A DNA stretch of 64,000 nucleotides from Sequoia sempervirens (taxonomy: Eukaryota; Streptophyta; Pinopsida; Cupressales; Cupressaceae), in assembly GCA_007258455.2 (NCBI GenBank), contig VDFB02262682.1, positions 1-64,000 of the forward strand, in the 5' to 3' direction. Both the position numbers and the translations under genes were made by a program. The notes under the pieces were generated by a model, which searched no databases, was not told the origin of the DNA, and was given only the letters and a program-made list of their open reading frames with translations. This document shows, in pieces, positions 1-11,615 of this stretch; position 1 is the first letter of the stretch, and the number at the start of each line of letters is the position of its first letter.

Positions 1-179
1 AGATGTCCTCTTATTTTTCTTCATTATTCATATCCTGCTGCAATATTTTCTTTCTTCTCTTCATCCTTCAAAGGATTCTTATCTACTTCTTTCTCACCCA
101 TTGCAACTTTGATATTTCTTTCTTCTTTTCATACACCCATTAGGGCATATTGATGTACTTTTTTATCAAGTTTCCTCTG

Positions 180-705
180 AGTGATCTGTAATAGATTCAA
201 CACATATTCTTCATCCTTGATTGTGATATATAGATGTTATCACTACTATTATGTATAGTTTCCCTCATCCAAAGCTTTCATATATTGACCTTATAAAATG
301 ACAATAAGCATCCATGTGTACTATATCATATACAATTCCATTCTTATATCTTTCACTGTAGTAATTCACAATGCTTTGTTCACTTACCCGAATTTGATGA
401 CCTACTTGCAAAAAAGAGACATAGTATGGCTTAGGGTGCTTCATCCTCTTTAAGTTAACCTTCTCAACCATTTCCAACACAACCAAATTATCTCTACTAT
501 TTATGTCCACCATCACTTTGCAACATTTTCCACCAGACTGGCACACAATTCAGAACAAATCATTCCTTCAGATGGGTTCTTGTTTCACTTTTTGTGGCTT
601 CAAATATTTCTTCTTCATCAAAAAACTCTCTCCATGTCTCCAATGTATTTTTTCAAACAATTATGGCACACTCTCAATCTGCAACCACAAACAATTAGAG
701 TCAAC
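180..705 (-). pseudogene. Ty3/gypsy protease relic
   Basis: Minus-strand translation aligns with the protease region of element A (3640-4110 of this window): a run of about 50 residues before the active site, then VMVDINSRDNLV where element A has IIVDSGSIDNLV, then VEKVNLKRMKHPKPY. The retropepsin D-S/T-G triad is broken here (DIN), and stops lie upstream near 560-580, so the enzyme is dead. Gag cannot be followed upstream and RT is absent downstream. It is a fragment of the same family as elements A and B but in the opposite orientation. Family assignment rests on alignment by eye with the two better copies nearby. Confidence 0.7.
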
Positions 706-1497
706 ACTCACTTCCTTTGTAGGTCCCCCTACTACAAAAATCTCACTACTATCCTCTTCCCAATAGGATTCTGGAAGATGCACCTTCAAGATCCCTTCTA
801 CCCACTTCCTCTCAGTGGAAGAGATTTGCACACCTTCTACCCAACTTCATCTCTGTTGGAGGATATCCAACATGATTCCTATAGGATCAATGTCCTCTTA
901 GGGCTTCTTCACTCTTTACCAATTCTTCACCCACCGCCCTGGTGTGAACCGGCCACTCAATGCTCTATTTGCATGCTCAAGACCATTGGTCTTACCACCA
1001 ATTGATACAAGAGGCTTACTGACCCTTCGCTACCAAAAACCAATCTCAACTACAACTTCTCAAATCCACATTGACATGTAACCAATTCAAGATTTAATAT
1101 AATAATATATTTCTCAATTAAATCATTTCACATCTCTAATTAATCTACAAAGACCAATTGAGAATAATTTAATTTGATACCTTCTAATTCTCATTCATTC
1201 ATCTAACATTACACCATTTCATTACATTTCACCTTCCCTAAGTGACCTAATCTCAATTTCAGAAAATAATTTATATACATTGAAATGTTTATTGCATCTC
1301 ATATGGTGACATCTCATTCCATTCTTCCTGCATATTCTCTGTCAAATTTGTGCACCCAATAACCTATAATTTTCTTTCTTTCAACTCAATATTTGAGCCA
1401 TTACACACTATCTTTCCCATAGACTATTTTCTCACATGCTGGACACCCCTCTACTCACTTCTTATCTGATGCAGGGGCATCAGGTGAAGTCCAATTT
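706..1497. other. gap, no gene recognised
   Basis: Open frames on the plus strand (580-1005) have no recognisable domain. 706-1000 on the minus strand could be more of the same retroelement relic, but I see no zinc knuckle or gag motif. 1080-1497 is AT-rich with no coding signal. Confidence 0.5.
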
Positions 1498-2516
1498 TGA
1501 TATCTTTTGGTGGTGCTTCTATTTTTTACTTTTTTTGTTCTTTTTGGTGTGTCTCTAGGTTTATTTTCATGCCTGCATCATTTTACTCATATTCAAACTT
1601 TAGAGTTTTGGCCTTGGTTTCTTTCATTAAGGAATTTCATTTGTCAATATAAAGAAGTTTTAAAAAGAAAAAAAACTCATGTTCATTAAATGTTTGATCA
1701 GCCCCATATCCCATGCCTAGGGTGGGATTATTTAGCATTTAATTTGTAACTCCCATGTTTAAAAAAAAATGAAATTGGTTTATTGGGCGTCCTAATTGGA
1801 TAGGAGGTGGAGGTGAAGGTGAAGTGGAGTCAAAATTTAGCTTCAATTTTGAAACTGTTGTTAGAAAGGAGTAAATTCTTGCAAGTGGAAACCCCACACA
1901 CATTCTAGAGGTGCTAGTGAAATTAATTTGCAGATTTGGAGGTGATTTCCAAAAAGGACCATAAGGAGAGAAGTTGCAGATGGAAAAATGAAAGAAAAAG
2001 AATGAAGAATCGAGGGAAAAAGGAGAGAAACTCACCAAAAAAGTGAAGGGCAGCAAAATTTGATGTTGGAGGCCATATTTCCTCATACTTGGAGTTCGTC
2101 TATGGGATTTTTATTTTGTTATGTTAAAATTTTTGAAGGAAGTTTTTCTTGTAGCTATGTAGGGTGTGATATTGCAAGGATTTCTAGTTGCAAGTGGAGA
2201 CTATGGAGCTAGATTTTGTGTCTTGTATATTTTATGCATTCCTATAGTTATGTTCATGTTATTCAACCTCTTTCAGGAAGAGGGTTTTCAGTGTAATCAA
2301 AAAATCTATGGAGTGAGAATCTAAGTCATGGAAAATTTTTCTTGTGTAGTTTTGAGTTTCATCTATTGAATGAAGAAAATTTCAAAATATTTCAAGCAAG
2401 TTTTGATGGTGTTTTAATAGTTGCCTTTTTCATGATTTTTCTATTTGAGAGAGTTTTTAAGTTGTTGAAACAATTGAATTCCTCTTGGAGGATTTTTCAA
2501 TTGTTGATCTCCACCA
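1498..2516 (+). repeat. element A 5' LTR
   Basis: Begins TGATATCTTTTGGTGG and ends CTCCACCA, two bases before the primer site. It matches 4723-5735 nearly throughout, with small indels. The minus-strand open frame at 1739-2086 recurs in both LTRs and is a by-product of the repeat, not a gene. Confidence 0.88.
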
Positions 2517-2518
2517 TT

Positions 2519-2533
2519 TGGTATGAGAGTAGG
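2519..2533 (+). promoter_or_regulatory. element A primer-binding site (tRNA-iMet type)
   Basis: TGGTATGAGAGTAGG, against the usual plant site TGGTATCAGAGC, starts two bases after the LTR. This is where reverse transcription is primed by initiator methionine tRNA. One C-to-G change is visible. Confidence 0.82.
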
Positions 2534-2564
2534 GGTTTGAAGAAGTTTGTAAGGAAAATATAGA

Positions 2565-3620
2565 ATGGCACATAGAGGAAGTGGTAGAGGAAGACCCCCA
2601 TGAGAAGAAAACCTAAAACTTGTGGAGATGTTGAGAGGGATTACAACAAGGTTAGAAGCCATAAAAATCTTTCGAAGGAGAGGGGTTCCTATTGAAGATG
2701 AGGAAGAAACTCCTAAGGTTGCAACTAAATAGGGAGGAGACCCACAGGAAGAAAGGTTTTTATAGGCACTAGCAAAATTTAAGAGTAGGCCAAAAATGGA
2801 CCCATCAAGCTATAGTGGGAGTATGAAGCCCAAGGAACTCATTGATTTGATGGCAGAAATGGATAAGTATTTTGATTTAGAATCCATTGATTAAAAAAAG
2901 AGGGTTAAACATGCTAGCACTAGATTGAAAGGACATGCCTCCCTATGGTGGGATCAAGTACAAATTGATAGACAAAGAAAGGGAAAGGAGAAAATAAAAT
3001 CATGGGAAAAGATGGTCACAAAGTTGAAGAAAAATATTTTTCCTATATATTATCACATCAGTGTAATCAAAAGGTTACAAAACCTTAAGCAAAAGGATCT
3101 CAGTGTCATGGACTACACAAAAGAGTTTTATAGATTGAGCATTCATGCTAGACATATTGAGGATGATGAAGAACAAGTAGCTCAGTATGTAAATGGACTA
3201 AGAATCAATATCCAAGATGAACTTAGCATGGTCTTGATAAGGATAGTGGAAGAATCCTACCAGTATACATTGAAGGAAAAGGAAAATTTGGTAAGAATGA
3301 AGCAAAATAACTCTAGAGGTAGAGGAGAACCTTTAAGAGGTAGAGAACAAACAAATAATGGAAGAGGGAACAAAATAAAAGAAGAGGAAGCAAGCTAGTC
3401 ACAAATAAGTCATGGGAAAAATGCAAGAGGAAGAGGATATTTTTCAAGAGGAAGAGGTGAAAGTTCGAGACGGAGAGGAGAGTATGGTAGAGGAAGGGGA
3501 TTTTCTGGAGTGTGTTTCAATTGTGGGGAAATGGGTCACCGAGCCTTTGAGTGCCCTCAAATATAAGAGGTTGGAAAGACAAAAATTGGAAGAGAATACA
3601 CTACAAAAGCTGAAAATGAG
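2565..3620 (+). pseudogene. gag: element A gag (decayed)
   Basis: Gag forms the retrotransposon particle and binds its RNA. One frame, starting at the ATG at 2565 about 45 bases after the primer site, runs through to the protease with several stops (2601, 2728, 2893 region, 3397). Visible parts are the gag core with a KGHASLWWDQV-like segment near 2930, a conserved QYVNGL...DELSM helix near 3185-3230, an arginine/glycine-rich stretch, and a perfect CX2CX4HX4C zinc knuckle (CFNCGEMGHRAFEC) at 3513-3554. Protease follows in the same frame, so this was a single Gag-Pol reading frame. Confidence 0.85.
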
Positions 3621-3639
3621 ATAGAGCCAGTAGACCCTA

Positions 3640-4110
3640 AAGATGGAGAAGTTCTCATGCTGAAAAGAGTTCTCTTAAAACTAGAGAAGGAGCTTTTAGA
3701 ACTAACACAGAGGAGGAGCTTGTTTAAAACAATTTGTAAGTCTCAGGGAAAATATTGCACCATAATAGTGGATAGTGGAAGCATAGATAATTTAGTGTCC
3801 CAAGAGATCGTGGAGAAGCTGAATTTGGAAAGGATGAAGTACCCAAATCCCTATCGAGTCACTTGAATACACAAGGGACATCAACTTTTGGTGAGTGAGC
3901 AATGCTGAGTAAATTTTTAGATTGGTAATTATAGGGATGAAATACTATGTGATGTGATGCCAATGGATGCATGCCACATCCTATTGTGAAGGCCATGGAA
4001 ATATTATTGCAAGGAAATTTATAATGGTGGATCGAACACATATACAATCACAAAGGACAAGAAGAAGTATGTGATGAACCCACTAAAGGAACAACAAAAT
4101 GAAGTGGGCA
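3640..4110 (+). pseudogene. element A aspartic protease (decayed)
   Basis: Retropepsin that matures the polyprotein. IIVDSGSIDNLV near 3758-3793 contains the intact D-S-G catalytic triplet, followed by VEKLNLERMKYPNPY. A stop follows at about 3864, then recognisable continuation (DEILCDVMPMDACHILL near 3937-3987). It is in the same frame as gag. Broken by stops and cannot be functional. Confidence 0.82.
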
Positions 4111-4227
4111 GCAATGCCAAGGTATGCATGATCATTGGGAATTTTTTTTTTAAAAGAGTTAAAAGAGGAAGAACTATGTTATGCTTTAGTTTCTCATCCA
4201 AAAGATGTTGGGACAAAAAATGAAGAG

Positions 4228-4581
4228 TAGGAAATACCCATGGTGATCAAAGGTATGGTGGAGGATGAAGCACAAAAACCACTCCTTGGTAAGTTTGAAA
4301 TTATTTTAGATGAAATTTTAGATCATTTGAAATATGTTAGAGGTATTTTAGAACACTTAAAGGAAGAGAAGTTTTTGGAGAACTTTAATAAATTGAAACT
4401 TATGGTAGAGAAGTCACAAACAAGCACCAAAAGAAACAAAGAGCATGCTGATTTTAGAACGAGAAGACATGAATTTAAAGGGGAAGACTTGATTTTAGCT
4501 CATCAATGTCAAAAGGAGAGGTTTCCTAAAGGAAAAATTGGACAAGATGGGAGTGTTTCAGATTTCTTTGACACAACATGA
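4228..4581 (+). pseudogene. element A RT tail fused to integrase tail
   Basis: A 113-residue open frame joins two normally distant pol segments. The first half (LDHLKYVRGILEHLKEEKF, near 4312-4375) resembles the helix after the RT catalytic motif in Ty3/gypsy elements. The second half (NKEHADFRTRRHEFKGEDLI, near 4435-4494) resembles the integrase C-terminal region (a K-R-R...F..GD-L/V pattern). RT active site, RNase H and the integrase DDE core are missing, implying a deletion with a junction near 4390-4430. Domain calls are by pattern recognition only. Confidence 0.65.
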
Positions 4582-4690
4582 AGGGTGCATAAATTACATG
4601 AAAGGAAGAATAAGGAGATTGATAAAATAATGAATTCAAAGACAATCAAGAAGACACCAAGAAAAAAAAACAAGGAGTATTTGAATGGAT

Positions 4691-4719
4691 GGAAAAAGAG
4701 GAATATGGGAGGGGCAACA
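4691..4719 (+). promoter_or_regulatory. element A polypurine tract
   Basis: Purine-rich run ending GGGAGGGGCAACA directly before the 3' LTR start TGATATC; the normal primer for plus-strand DNA synthesis. It supports both the LTR boundary and the plus orientation. Confidence 0.75.
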
Positions 4720-4722
4720 TTT

Positions 4723-5735
4723 TGATATCTTTTGGTGGTGCTTCTATTTTTGATTTTTTTGTTCTTTTTGGTGTGTGTCTAGGTTGATTTCATGCTCCAA
4801 ATCATTTTATTTCAATTATTCAAACTTTAGGAGTTTTGGCCTTTGATTTTTTCATTGAAGGGAATTTCATTTGTCAAGATAAAGAAGTTTTAAAAAGAAA
4901 AAAAACTCATGTTTATTAAATGTTCAATCAACCCCATATCCCATGCCTAGGATGAGATTCTTTGGCATTTAATTTGTAACTCCCATGTTTAAAAAAAAAT
5001 GAAATTGGTTTATTGGGTGCCCTGATTGGACAGGAGGTGAAGGTGAAGTGGAGTCAAAATTTGGCTTCAATTTTGAAACTATTGCTAGAAAGGAGTAAAT
5101 TCTTGGAAGTGGAAATCCCACACACATTTTGGAGGTGCTGGTGAAGTTAATTTGTAGATTTGGAGGTGATTTAAAAAAGGCCCAGAAGGAGAGTTGTAGA
5201 TGGAAAAATGAAAGAAAATGAATGAAGAATCAAGGGAAAAAGGAGAGAAACTCATCAAAAATGTGAAGGGAAGCCAAATTTGATGTTGGATGCCATATTT
5301 CCTCATACCTAGAGCTGGTCTATGGGATTTTTATTTTTTTATGTTGAAATTTTTGAAGGAAGTCTTTCCTGTAGCTATGTAGGGTGTGATATTGCATGGA
5401 TTTCTAGTTGCAAATGGAGACTATGGAGCTAGATTTTGTGTCTTGTTAATTTTATGCATTTGTGTAGTTATGTTCATGTTATTCAACCTCTTTCAAGAAG
5501 AGGGTTTTTAGTGTAATCACAAACTCTATGGAGTGAGAATCTGATTCATGGATTTTTTTTGTGTAGTTTTGAGTTTCATCTATTGAATGAAGAAAATTTT
5601 AGAATTTATCAAGCAAGTTTTGATGGTTTTTTAATAGTTTCCTTTTCATGCTTTTTTTTGTTTGAGAGAGTTTTTAATTTGTTGAAATAGTTGAAATCCT
5701 CTTGGAGGATTTTTTTCAATTCTTGATCTACACCA
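4723..5735 (+). repeat. element A 3' LTR
   Basis: Direct copy of 1498-2516, beginning TGATATC and ending CTACACCA. A 12-base deletion around 5034 relative to the left copy (loss of one GGTGGAGGTGAA-like unit) and scattered substitutions separate the two. Confidence 0.88.
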
Positions 5736-6329
5736 TTATCTAGACATTTTTAATGTCGATGCATTGGTTCACAACCTCCATTCATTTGGATTCAAATTGG
5801 CTATCAATGGTAAGTGAATATTTCACTCACAAGACTCCAGTCGAGCCCCTCCTTCAAATGGTGTATCCCCCTCACATACTTGTGCACAACCCTCACTCTT
5901 TTCTCATGGGTTCTCTCTTTTGTGTGCAGCCCTTTCTTGGCTTTTCCCTCTTCTTGTGTGGTCTCACTCTGTCTTCAACGTTGCCTCTCCTCTTTGTATT
6001 CTTTTTGCTCACCTTCTCACACCTCCACTTCATCTCTTATTTCTTTGCTTATATCTTCTCCTTGTGTGGCAAAATCCCCCCATACTCTTTTTGCATTCTT
6101 TTACTTAATGTATTTACTACTTCCCAATGGTGTCGTCCTTTCAACTTCTCTTGTGGCATTTCAAATATTTTATTTTTTTTGTTTCCCATAATCATGGTCT
6201 TTCTATTATTTTCTTGGTCAATTCATATGGCCTTTTCTTGATGACCTTTCTCGTGCCCTTCATGACTCTTCACATGCCAAAAATCTTCATATGTCACTGC
6301 TCCTGCATCAATAACATGTAATATTATCT
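5736..6329. other. gap, pyrimidine-rich, no gene recognised
   Basis: 5870-6190 is strongly C/T-rich and is therefore open in two plus frames (up to 162 residues), but the translations are low-complexity (Phe, Leu, Ser, Pro) with no domain. I regard these as composition artefacts. Confidence 0.5.
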
Positions 6330-6784
6330 AATGGTCATATCTATCTAGTCTCCACTTTTGATGTCCATGTGCATGTGGAAATTGATGAAGATATAGGCCG
6401 ATATAAATTACTAGGTGGCTATACCGATACACCATATTGTCAAGATGGTAATCAATAAAATAAATCCCATTTTGAACAATTTTGACTTGTTTGAGATATG
6501 TCCCTTGCACTACAACTAAACTTGTGGGAAACAACATTCCATTGCTTGTTTATGGTTTTGTTAACTTCATCCTCTCCTTTATGCAATGTGATAAATAATA
6601 ACTAACACCTATGTTTACAACCTCTTCTATGATTTCAAAACATCTCCTATATATACAATGTTCAATTAAAAAATAAAACCAATATTTAATTCTAATAAAT
6701 TTAATAAAAAAATATAATTATTTTATTTCTAAAAATAATAAGTACTATATATATATACCTTTTTTAATCAATCTTGAAAAGTGG

Positions 6785-7062
6785 TCATAATCAATTGAAA
6801 TCAAAGGAGTTTTTCAAATATTTTGTCTTCATCTTCGTTGTATGTGTCAATAATAACTTGTGGCACCAAATTCCATTCATCGACATATCCATGTTGTTGG
6901 TTGTTGCAATTATCATAATCTCCCAAAATACAGTCATAACAAAACAAGAGTAATCCCTAGTGCAAAATGTCCATGTGTGACTATTTGTACTCATCACACA
7001 ATGCAAATATCTTGTTTTCTCTACCTCTTACATCCATGCATTTTTCTTCTATCCACACCTAC

Positions 7063-7104
<42 letters not shown>

Positions 7105-9240
7105 GAAATAAAATAAATATAGTTTAAAATTAAAATTTTAAAAATAAGTAAAAAAAAATTCAAACAATAAATTACATTCCTAATATCTCCCAAAACACTC
7201 TATTCGGACATGGGTTCCTCCCTGAAGGTGTTTAGACCTCACATGCAGAGTGTTTCTTACATCATTCAAAAAAATCATGTGCATCATTTATATGATCTGC
7301 CTCATAATTCACTTGATGTTTTCTTAGAGCATGTTTGATGCAAGCTCCTGCACCATCATGTCCACCCTTTCCATGCCCACTCTCAAAGAAACTCCATACA
7401 TATGGTATTTTGTCATTTCAATGATATCTATATAGTGCATTAAATGGCCTTGATTATTTGAATTGTGATGCACACCCATTAGATCGTATAAAATTCTTTT
7501 CAATCTTCACACCTCTTCTTGCCAATTCTTCAAAAAAATTCTTAAAACAATGTTCTATAGAATATATGTCATGCTCTTTATCATTACTAATATAAAAGTG
7601 ATATTATTTTTAATGAATCATTCTTCATATGTACTATCAACACCATCCAAATCCAATTGTGCGTGTTGATAACACACATGCACCATAATAGTGACATACT
7701 TCAAATAGTAATACTATGTTTGAATCTCCTTTTGATGGGTAAAAGAGTAATTTTCTACAAATTTGGCTACTAATAAACTTGTTCCAGGTGGGAAAGTGCC
7801 TTTTAACAACTGAAATTTTTTTTCTTGTCACTTAGAAAAAAAAATACATAATGTATGTATGGTTGCATCAATTTATGAAAATTTTCCATAAATTTTCAAA
7901 TAGGTAGTTCTTCTTCTACATAATCTAACCTTGTGGATTTTTTACCAAATTTTGTTTCAAAATTTATTTACTTGTAACTTTTGCAATTTACCATCTTCAT
8001 CATGTTAGTATCTTCATTTATCAAAGGGATTTTCACCAAATTTCCACTTTTTCACAAATTCCTTTTATGCATTTCATTGGACCATTTTCATCATCATAAA
8101 ATTTATCACATACTATGGATGCTAGAATTGACTTACCCATTGAGAAGGTGCATTTTGAGAACCATAAATTTATTCTTTGATCTTTCAAAACACTTTATAG
8201 TAAAGATCAAATTCAATATGATAACAACAATTTTCAAAAACCTTCTTTACCTTCACATAATGTGACCTTAACATTTCAAACATTATTTTCTCAATCTTTA
8301 TATGAGGATTTGCATCATGAAAAATCACATACATCTCATGTTGTGTTATGTTTGACCAATGTTTTTTATGCAAATCATAACTATTTGGATCAATCATGTG
8401 TTTGAGAACATCTCTTTTATTTGATGAAGGGTGACTATAATCATGCCAAAATCTTGAGATCAACTTCCTAACACCATCTTCAATCTTGTCAAAACAAGGA
8501 TCCCTACACATCATTGCCTAATTTCCTTCTACAATAGTATCATCCAAAACCTTTCTCCTTTTCACATATCTTGTTAGTTTCTTTCTACTTAAGTAAATTT
8601 TAGTTGAAAGTGAAGAGATTTGATGCTTTCTTCGCATTTGTGGACTTACAATAAATTTCAACATCACTCTTCTTGAAATGATCTTATCCATTGATTGAGA
8701 TTGTTTCCCAATGAAACCCAAACCTTTTTTAACATTTTCAGCAATATATTTTAATATGAATATTTTCCTATTTTTTGTGAAATCTACACCCAACAATTGT
8801 AATGGATGTTTTAGCTCATCAAAAAGAAGTAAATTTGATAACAGTTGGGCTAGACCAAGTGTATCATGATTTTTGAAATAAGCCTCAAGTATTTTATTTT
8901 TAGTTCTATTCAATGACCTATTAGTAGTTTTAATAGGTTGTTCAACATAAAATTTCAATTTTTCTATATCCATTTCAAGTAAATGATCTATATTTATGTA
9001 ATGATTTTTTCTCTTCACCTTTTTAATTAGATTCATAGTATGAATATTCATAGAAGGAAGTGATCTTGACCCCCATCCAACATAAAAGTGTGTATGGTAC
9101 TCCTCTCTAACATCAATTATTTGTGCTTGGGTCTCCTACTTGACATCAACTATGTGTGATTTGGCCTCCTCTATTCTAGTTACTAAATTGGGCTCCACCT
9201 CTACTCTATTTACTGTATGTTGAGCCCCTACACATATCAT
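6785..9240 (-). pseudogene. decayed transposase-like gene (GHGKGxHDG family)
   Basis: Read from 9240 down, one frame runs with two internal stops (near 9135 and at 8515-8517) to 8185, then continues through frameshifts to about 6785. Order of recognisable blocks: a basic N-terminal region; FWHDYSHPSSNKRDV near 8445; a CCYHIE block near 8210; VANFVENYSF near 7750-7780; SGHGKGGHDGAGACIKHA at 7327-7382; and a CFCYDC...NC cysteine cluster near 6910-6955. I recall this block order from large uncharacterised, transposon-like proteins of non-flowering plants and some animals, probably with an RNase H-fold catalytic core, but cannot name the family. A possible C-terminal piece lies at 6330-6537. Stops and frameshifts make it a pseudogene. 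Confidence 0.65.
7067..7101. repeat. (TA)n microsatellite
   Basis: About 17 uninterrupted TA units inside the decayed transposase-like gene. It opens a spurious plus frame ending in Tyr-Ile repeats. Confidence 0.95.
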
Positions 9241-10354
9241 ATAAAAGATAATATTTTAGAATATATTTAAGGGGTTTATATATATATAACTCTTGGATAT
9301 TTAAAAAAAACTATATAAAAATTGGAATCAAAATATTGAACTTAATCTTTTTATTTTAATTCTTGTAAACTCAAATTTCTAAATTCATGTATCTTGTTAT
9401 AAAGGTCACAAGGGGGATCCATTAGGGAAGGGTAGGAGAGGGTTTAGCTTAATAATATTTATGGATGGAATTTAAGTATTTAATTGAAGTTTATTTATCT
9501 TGAAGAATGGATAAATGGTTTAGGACTAGGGTTTAGGGTTCACTAAGAAAAGAGGTAAAGGGTTCACTAAGAAAAGAGGGTAGATAGAGGGTTTAGCTTA
9601 AAAATATTTAGGATTTAGGGTTTAGGACTAGGGTAAATAGGGTTTAGGGTTTAGGACCTATTAGTTATAGGAGTAGGAAACATAATGGTTTTAGTAGAGG
9701 TAGGTTAGGAATGGTAATAGGTTTCACAACAAAAAAAGTGAATATATAAGGAATTTAAGTATTTAATTAAAGTTTATTTATATATTGAAGAGTAGATAAG
9801 AATATATATGAAATTTGATAAATTTATGAGACCAAGAGTCTAAATAAAATAGACCTCAAAGGATTATATTGGTTAGATTCTAATTGGGATAATGTCTCTA
9901 TGATGTTTTGAGGATGAGACCAATGAGATATATATATCTAAGATATTTCATCATATTTTTTGGACATGATTATCTAGTGTTTAGGTAGGTATATAAAAGT
10001 CACAAGGTGGATCCATTAAGGGAGGGTAGGATAGGGTAGGGTTTATTATATATGCAAGGTGGATATGTTGAAAAATGTTTTAATCAACTTTAATGGAACA
10101 TATTTTAAGGTTCAATTAAAAATGAAATGATATAGATGGAGTAGCTTGATCATTCCAGATATATATCTAGGGATAAATGGTTTGAACCAAGAAAAGAGGT
10201 ATGATAAGGTTTCAAAAGGAGCAAGTTATAGAGATATAAGAGGTAAAATCCTTGATCTTTTTATATGAGATCTTATTGTTTAGATTAAGATTTACTTGTG
10301 AGGGTGATTTGAGGGACAAAAAATATATCTAAAAAAGAGATATAGATATTTAGG
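9241..10354. other. gap: AT-rich with telomere-like and duplicated motifs
   Basis: No gene recognised. 9520-9660 contains many TTTAGGG-like units (plant telomere type) in an irregular array. GTTCACTAAGAAAAGAGG occurs twice (9538-9590). GTCACAAGG(G/T)GGATCCATTA recurs at about 9406 and 10000. 9630-9750 resembles the two flanks of element C joined together (15640-15685 and 38507-38560). 10350-10354 is the left copy of the TTAGG target duplication of element B. Confidence 0.6.
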
Positions 10355-11455
10355 TGATGTAGGAGCATCTAGGGTGTACGAGAAATCTTACATTAATCTA
10401 TGTTATTTCTTTTCCAATAAGGGCTTAATCAACTTTAGATAACTAAGTATAGCAGTTTGCAGGAGTTTGGGCTTAAGGAGTAAGTGGCATGAAGGATGAA
10501 AAAAATTTGACATCATTTGACATTGGTTAATAGATTCATTAGAGTGACCTGGTGATTTCAAAGACACCATGTTTTGTGTTCCTTCAACATAGCAAAGGAA
10601 ATAGATGACATGAGGTAACAAGAGTCAACATTGGTCAAAGGTTCATCATTAGGCTAGTAGGTGGATTTCGATAGGATGAAGTATTGAGTATCTTCAAAAC
10701 TTTGACAAGGTGTTGTTGGTGTGTCATATCAGAGAGACACATCATTTTCGATGGGATAGAAAAGCAAGTCTCTTTGAAATTCCAATAAGCCTTTCATTGG
10801 AGAGACAAACAAATTTTGGTAGAACATCAAAGTGAGTCCCCTCGACATGCCGATAAGATGGGACATGATAGAGTGTGATAAAGGAGGATGATGACATCAG
10901 AATGACGTGTGGCAATGAGTGATTGGTTGATATATCAAGACATATTGGTGACGTTGGTTGTATGAAGATGACAAGGATGACACATAGGTAGTACGAACCA
11001 CTCATTCAAGGTTGCAAAGCACATCAGTGTGATGTTATTATTTTTGTGGGAGTTGTTACAACATCCATTTGAAGAGGTGATGAACTACATCGAGGTGACA
11101 ACAAGATATCAAGGTGAGAGGATTTGAAGTCCCCATGATACTGTGATGATGGGAGATGGAAAAAAACATGAGTAGATCAATGGAAATAGATGAATGAATC
11201 AGATGGTGACACATGGCATGATGTTATTTGTTGATTGCACATCATTTTTGTGAATCAACATGATCATTGGCCAAACAATTTTAAACTTGAAGTCGATGGA
11301 TGGAAGACAATTACCTAGCATGAACAAATAAAAATGAAGCTACTAATAACGAGGTAACTGCCCAGGATATCTCGATGTTCATTGGATGGTGATGCAGTAC
11401 TAAGACAACATGATGGAAAAAAAATGTCGAGAGGTTAAGCTAACTTGAAGGAGGA

Positions 11456-11473
11456 GTATAGATATATAGAATA
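11456..11473 (+). promoter_or_regulatory. element B LTR TATA-like box
   Basis: AGTATAGATATATAGAATA lies about 240 bases before the LTR end and recurs at about 15172-15190 in the other LTR. The position fits a U3 promoter with a short R-U5 downstream. Inference from sequence only. Confidence 0.4.
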
Positions 11474-11609
11474 GGAGAGAAGGTGATAGAGTGGTGTCTA
11501 TGATATGAGATCGTAGAGCTGAATTTGTAGGTTGATCTGCATGTTTGATTGAATATTTTGTAATCAAATATCCCATGTGATTCTATAATTTAATTTCCAT
11601 TTTAGTATT

Positions 11610-11615
11610 AATAAA
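11610..11615 (+). terminator. element B LTR polyadenylation signal candidate
   Basis: AATAAA sits about 82 bases before the LTR end and about 145 after the TATA-like box, conserved in the 3' LTR near 15326. Consistent with the R region end. Confidence 0.4.

Larger units (their letters stand above)
1498..5735 (+). mobile_element. element A: internally deleted Ty3/gypsy LTR retrotransposon
   Basis: Two direct repeats of about 1 kb (1498-2516 and 4723-5735) flank an interior of about 2.2 kb. Order is LTR, primer site matching the tRNA-iMet 3' end, gag with zinc knuckle, protease, a short RT/integrase remnant, polypurine tract, LTR. A full Ty3/gypsy interior is normally 4-6 kb, so most of pol is gone. 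I find no clean 5-bp target duplication: aattt precedes the left LTR and ttatc follows the right. The copy is therefore old or its ends are misplaced by a few bases. Stops throughout gag show it cannot make proteins. Confidence 0.88.

Noticed and set aside
1739..2086. 115-residue minus-strand frame recurring at 5085-5306
   Set aside because: Same reason: it sits in both LTRs of element A; the right copy is truncated by a small deletion.
3412..3624. 70-residue frame in the element A gag region
   Set aside because: Out-of-frame shadow; the zinc knuckle is in the frame of 2565.
5753..6241. 162-residue plus-strand open frame
   Set aside because: Pyrimidine-rich DNA gives long Phe/Leu/Ser frames in two phases; no domain, no conserved start context.
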